Shown: positions 59,229 through 64,000 of the stretch, piece by piece
How positions within the stretch are numbered: the stretch's first letter is position 1
Layout: the number at the start of each line of letters is the position of its first letter
NCBI GenBank assembly: GCA_022113835.1
Contig: JAILWY010000009.1
Span: forward strand, 905,501-969,500
Length of the DNA stretch: 64,000 bases
Direction of reading: 5' to 3'
Origin: Atopsyche davidsoni
Lineage: Eukaryota > Arthropoda > Insecta > Trichoptera > Hydrobiosidae
Program-made: the position numbers and the translations under genes
The notes under the pieces: model-generated
The model's database searches: none
Told to the model about the DNA's origin: nothing
The model's input: only the letters and a program-made list of their open reading frames with translations

Positions 59229-59628
59229 CAGTGATACCCCGCTTTACGCGAGGGATACGTTCCGGAAAAAATCGCGTTAGGTGAATATATCGGGGTTTAC
59301 GATTAAACATACATACATAGTCAAAACTTAGTACAAAAAATACGAATCATTTGAATCAATCACTTTAATTCTAAGAACACTTTATGCAGTATTACATGTT
59401 ATTTTTACTGAAAAATACATCTATTGTCTTTTGGGTAGCGTTTATTTTACGTTCTTGTTAAAATACGTTCATAACACTCAACGCTGTTTTTAATTGTTAA
59501 GAGAAGTCAATGACTACATTATGTTCATACACATTCTTAAAATTAGAAATTCGCGTAATGCGAGGCATTTTAACGCGAAATTTGAAATTCGCGTTATAGT
59601 GAAACCGCGCATAACGGGGTCTTTACTA
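59229..59628. mobile_element. pogo/Tigger-like MITE copy 2, 3' end deleted
   Basis: It starts after TA (59227-59228) with CAGTGATACCCCGCTTTACG and follows copy 1 (13409) throughout. After ATAACGGGGTC it lacks about 15 bp of the right inverted repeat and ends TTTACTA next to TA. Confidence 0.85.
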
Positions 59629-59630
59629 TA

Positions 59631-62441
59631 TGTATTTAATATGCATACAAAATTCTTAGTTGAATGCATGCATATTTACCTGCAGAACGCATATTGCTAT
59701 CGCTGCTACCGATATCGTTAGTAAATCTACCGAATTGAATAGAAACGTCACATGGGAACCGAGTTTCGGTGTCGGTTTGAAATCGTGTAGTGTTTTTGAT
59801 TAAATTTTGTATCATTCGCTCAAACGAAAGGGCCGCACATCGATTGTCGGAGATTGCTGAGGACAGGGGCGCCCCTCTCCGCGTGCCGCTTTCTGGGTCG
59901 AGCGGTCGCATGCAGGTCGCATATCATGGCCTGCAAAATATATTAAACAATAAAATATGTTATAAATTGCGGCGGAAAGAGGCTCGGCTAATGAGCCAGG
60001 CAAAAGGCCGTCCATTGTCCATTCCCAGTGCCGCCGGTGCCCCGCATGATGGCCGATCGTATCTGCGCTTTTTGTGCTATCTATGGAAAATCGCCATAGA
60101 ATTTTACGTTTAATTATCATATGTAAATTTTTAACGATTTCTTTTTTATTCGGTTTGAAGAAAATATGTGAAAACTCCACAATAAAGCGATAGTACGTTT
60201 TTGCCGTATGTCGATTTTGATTACCTGGTTTTCCCCCATTTATTTTTTGATCTGGTGATGTTGAACTATTTTCTTCCCTCCGTCGCTTTGATAGAGTTGC
60301 TCATCTAAATAATCATTACAATATTTTTCGAAGCATATAATATATTTTTAATTCATCCGACCACAGTTGTAGATATGAAAATCATTTTAGATAATTGCCC
60401 TAAATGACTCGGTACTTTGATCAATCAAAATAATTACTTTAATCTCATTTGATAATATTTTTATAAAAATTGCGGGTACATTGACAAATATAACTATTAT
60501 TTTATCTTTAGGGATAATCAAGACATTTTTATTATCTTTTCTTTTAACTATTTCTCTACATAGAAATATTGTTCTACAACAAAGATCGTTTCGTTAAAAG
60601 TTATCGTTTACTTTCGGGCTATTCTAATATTTAAGCCCAAATTTCACAATACAATAATATTTTATTCCAAATCAACACCGAAAAAAAATACGCAAAAACA
60701 TTACAATTTTTTTAAAGTAAAATGAACCAACCAGGTTTTTTCTATCCAATGTAAAACATTTCAGCCTCTTATTCAGTTTCGATTTTGTAATAAATTATTA
60801 ATTTTTATACATTTTATTATATTTCTTTCTCTCAATTCATATATGTCAAGAACTTGTAGAGTAATTTATAAATAATCTTTCTAGAAGTTCTCAGAACCTG
60901 TCCGCGCTCACGAGTGCAAACATACAAGTACGTATTGGGTGGCTGAAATGAAATAAGGAAGCCTCACTGCGTCGGCTTTTCAGGCTTAGGGAGATCGGAA
61001 TAACGTTAACTAAAAAGTACACCTGCAGGGTTCATAGACTGGCTTAAGTCATAAATACAATCGTTAATAACATGTATAAAAAAATATATAAGGTCAGAAA
61101 GAATCTCGTATCGCCATAATTTAGTGTTGTTATTATTTTTAAATTACTTAAATCGCCTTTTAAAAATTTTTAATTATAAGATTTGAATGCTAAATTATTA
61201 ATAAAATAATTAAACTATTCATAAAAAAAATTACTGTCGGCCTAATTTCACACTGCTGTTTTATAATGAATAATTATTATAAATCACATCTCTGCTTTTA
61301 AACAGGTATTTACCTGTTATTAACTATAATAAAAGAGCAATTATAGAGGGTACAAGGGGGCTGGCGGGTGGAAGGAAATAAATTTGAAAAGGCATTAAGT
61401 GAGGCCATACTCATGCGCGATTCCAACCAGAGATAAGGAAAATCGACTGTCCTTTGTCCGCGAGCTCATAGACAAATGTGTCCATCGCTTATGGCGGCTC
61501 AGCCGGACGTTTCCATTGTCTACTGCCAACCGCGACGCTTGCCAAACTTCATTATTGTCTATATTATTTATGATCATGTTTTAGTTATGTCACTCGGACA
61601 TGCCGTGCTAATGGACACTGCGAGTGTGCAGACTGTTCTGCTATGCTTGCCCTAATATCTAATAGGCTTGTATCAACAGGGATTTCATTAATATTATCTA
61701 CAAACACAACGCCGAGAACGCGTTATGCAATATGCAGTTTGCTTGTTGATTTATTTATTGAATAATCAAAAAATCTTTAGCTGACCCTGTTTCGAAAATA
61801 TTAAATCAATGACCCAATCAAGATGAATATTCAGCATACATTTGTCTCGTAAAAAGATACCTGTACAAAAATACAATAAGCTTTAAAAAAGCTTTTAAAT
61901 GACTTTATAGATGAACAAAGTTTTTTTATTATTTGAGGTTGGTTGATAATATCAACAGCAAAAATAGTTATATCAATCCACAAAAATAGGACATTGAAAA
62001 TAGCAAAACTAACGTGAATGCGGAAGTACGGTCAAATTAGTGAATGTGACCCATGTTAGGAATATATTCTATGAAATGGTCAGCAATCTCTTATGAGTAG
62101 AGGCACTAGAAGAAGACGAATCCACAATGATTAAGAAACATAGAAGGAAGAAATTCAGTGACTACAAAAGTTATCAACGACTCGCAATACATTGGTTAAA
62201 AACAATTGGATTATGATCAAATAGAAGTTTGCCCTGCATTATTTTATTTTACAAATATTACACAAAATTACATCACAAGTAAGAAGTTTTTTTTCCAATT
62301 TAAATAAGGACGTACATTATGTTTACTTGCCTTTTTATCACCAAGTTTTATATGTTTTACTATCAATTTCGACTCTATTTTATAAATCGTATCTATTAAC
62401 GTTAACTCGAAAATTGATGTTTACGGCTCACTGTTTAGAAG
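59631..62441. other. Segment with islands at 59800-60110, 60890-61040 and 61360-61570
   Basis: No supported gene. The first island has ORFs on both strands, no domain, and a GCCGCCGG/GGCAAAAGG composition. The third contains CATTGTC and GATAAG words. The rest is AT-rich. Confidence 0.35.
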
Positions 62442-62670
62442 TCTAAATCAAAATACTGCTCATACTTGGAGACACCGCAGAAACGTATAACCCACGTGCG
62501 TTTCAAGTAACCATTATTGAAATGCTGAGATCTCTTGATTGCGATGATCTAAATTAAATTGCTGTCCACATTCGGAGACACATCACATATGATTTGGTTA
62601 CTCTAAATTAAAATACTGCTCACACTTGAAGACTTTGCATAATTCTATTACCCACATTTGGTTGAAATAG
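62442..62670. repeat. Three diverged local repeats beginning TCTAAAT
   Basis: Copies start at 62442, 62548 and 62602 and share TCTAAAT-AAA-TACTGCTCA-ACTTGGAGAC-type sequence. Copies 1 and 3 also share ATTACCCAC(A/G)T. The spacing is 106 and 54 bp, so copy 2 is shortened. Confidence 0.6.
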
Positions 62671-63014
62671 TCTCAATTACGGCATAAAGTCAAATATTGC
62701 GTGACGGCCGCCCCTCGCCGCTCTGTGGGCATCTAATTAGGACGAGAGGGGAAATGTACGTTTGAAAATGCACCCCACAATCGCTGCATAATTTTGCAGG
62801 AAAATTACAATCAGTGAGCCGAGGGGAGAATTTGGAAGGTTTGAACTTTAATATTTAATCACCAGATACAATCGCGTTTGCGAAATAAGATATTGAAGTG
62901 AAGATCGCTAACTGGCTTTTAAGTCAAATATTAACCTACAAATTATTGAATCCGGTTTATATATTTTTTTTTATGTAGAATTTTAACTACTGCTTTACTA
63001 TTGAATTGCAAATA
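62671..63014. other. Small GC-richer island (62700-62840)
   Basis: Contains CATCTAATTAGGAC (homeodomain-type) and no ORF. Otherwise AT-rich. Confidence 0.3.
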
Positions 63015-63165
63015 CAGTAATACCCCGCTTTACGCGACCCCGCTATGCGCGGTTTCACTATAACGCGAATTTCAAATTTTGCGTTAAAATGCCTCGCATT
63101 ACGCGAAATTTCTTATTTTAAGAATGTGTGTGAACTTCTTTTAACAATTAAAAACAGCGTTGTTA
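63015..63165 (-). mobile_element. pogo/Tigger-like MITE copy 3, truncated, opposite orientation
   Basis: After TA (63013-63014) it begins CAGTAATACCCCGCTTTACG and continues as the inverse of the right half of copies 1 and 2 (CGCGGTTTCACTATAACG). It breaks off near GCGTTGTTAACAG. Confidence 0.8.
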
Positions 63166-64000
63166 ACAGTTATATGAACTGTAATTTTAAAAAATTAACC
63201 AAACGATAACATCATATTTGAAAATATAATATTTTAAATTTTAAAATACACAAATTGAAGTATGAAAATCAATGAGCAGATAATAAAATTATTAATACTG
63301 AGAATTATTTACAGTGGCGCGTTATAGGTAGTTGAGGTGTGCGGGTGGGAGGGGTGGAGGACAGGGGCGGTGGAGCACAGGGGACAGGGGACAGGGGACA
63401 GGTGTAGCACGGTGGGGCGATACGGCCCAACATTTCGGTCAATAATTTCCGTGAATCATTTATTGAGAGATGTCCAGATTGATACGCCACATAGGTAATT
63501 CGCCTCCACACGCACCAGGGCGGCCGCGGCTCCACGCATCGCCAGGGCCTGCCGACATCGTGTGATATTCGGGATCGAACTAATGCCACGGCGATATGCT
63601 ACAATGTGCTGGCCGGCCATTGTGCTCCCTTTGATGTGCCGGGAGTTGCATCACAGCCCCAGCGTTATGCGCTGCGCTCCTGCTGCGGCGGGCCGGGGTT
63701 TGAGGGAAGTCTATTTTAAAATAAACCGAAATTCTACTCGCGCAGTAATGAGCTGGAAACGTGAATTTTTTGTCTCCACCCCGAAAACACCCAACTCGAG
63801 TGATCCAAAATCTGGTGAAGGAGAAGCCGAACTCCATGTGGGAAACGGGATTGCAGCTCCGGTATGAGGTTGTTGCATCAATGAAACCGCAGAAAACCTG
63901 CATATGAAATTATTTATTTAGGAAGAATTTTTTTTCTCTTTGAGCTTGAAGACAAGTTTTACTTAATGCGGTTGTTATTTGTAAGACGAGCGTTCGAAAA
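63166..64000. other. Window end: GGGGACA minisatellite and a GC-richer island (63470-63850)
   Basis: No supported gene. Overlapping ORFs on both strands at 63305-63903 show no domain and appear chance products of the GC-richer sequence. Confidence 0.35.
63363..63402. repeat. ACAGGGG tandem repeat
   Basis: Four to five ACAGGGG units, three of them exact and adjacent, in a G-rich tract. Confidence 0.85.

Larger units (their letters stand above)
38130..64000 (+). other. Rbm24: Probable intron 2 of the RBM24-type gene (at least 25.9 kb, unfinished)
   Basis: It begins with the donor GTAAGC at 38130. No later RBM24-like exon or polyadenylation context for this gene is recognisable before the window ends. 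An intervening gene cannot be excluded, but none other than transposon genes was found. Confidence 0.55.

Overview
The window looks like AT-rich animal DNA, almost certainly from an arthropod and most likely an insect. The signs are two spliced genes, introns of many kilobases, an arthropod-type TCAGT initiator in a GC-rich promoter, and a mix of insect-type transposons (piggyBac, Tc1/mariner, Helitron, hAT, pogo/Tigger-like MITEs, tRNA-derived SINEs, a non-LTR retrotransposon tail and Penelope-like hammerhead motifs). I cannot fix the insect order from sequence alone.

Layout. Positions 1-1590 hold the last coding exon and 3' end of a plus-strand gene encoding a serine/asparagine-rich protein with a 40-residue repeat and many N-glycosylation sequons; I do not recognise it. 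From 1.6 to 18 kb there is no convincing host gene. That stretch holds two hAT MITEs with perfect 8-bp target duplications, a pogo/Tigger-like MITE, a head-to-head SINE composite, a broken Helitron N-terminus and C-rich minisatellites. From 18 to 20.2 kb there is a GC-rich promoter region. It carries the first coding exon of an RBM24/RBM38 (SUP-12 family) RNA-binding protein at 19935-20159, with possible alternative-sense and divergent-antisense upstream exons. The second coding exon lies 17.8 kb downstream at 38003-38129 and completes the RRM domain. The remaining exons are not in the window, so from 38130 to at least the window end the sequence is probably the next intron of this gene.

The big introns are AT-rich DNA with scattered less AT-rich islands of 150-250 bp that contain E-box, homeodomain, bZIP and octamer-like words and no ORF; these are candidate enhancers. 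Transposons in them include a third hAT MITE, a SINE composite, two small inverted-repeat units with hammerhead ribozyme cores (24.2-24.6 kb), a Penelope-like hammerhead relic (39.6 kb), a 5'-truncated LINE with poly(A) and target duplication (46.8 kb), a Tc1/mariner transposase tail (48.1 kb), a piggyBac element with intact ends but a deleted transposase (52.5-54.5 kb), and two more copies of the pogo/Tigger-like MITE (59.2 and 63.0 kb).

The most unusual items are the hammerhead-core units at 24.17-24.58 kb, whose flanking inverted repeats differ completely between neighbouring units, and the head-to-head tRNA-SINE composite that recurs at four places with the same internal joint or ends.
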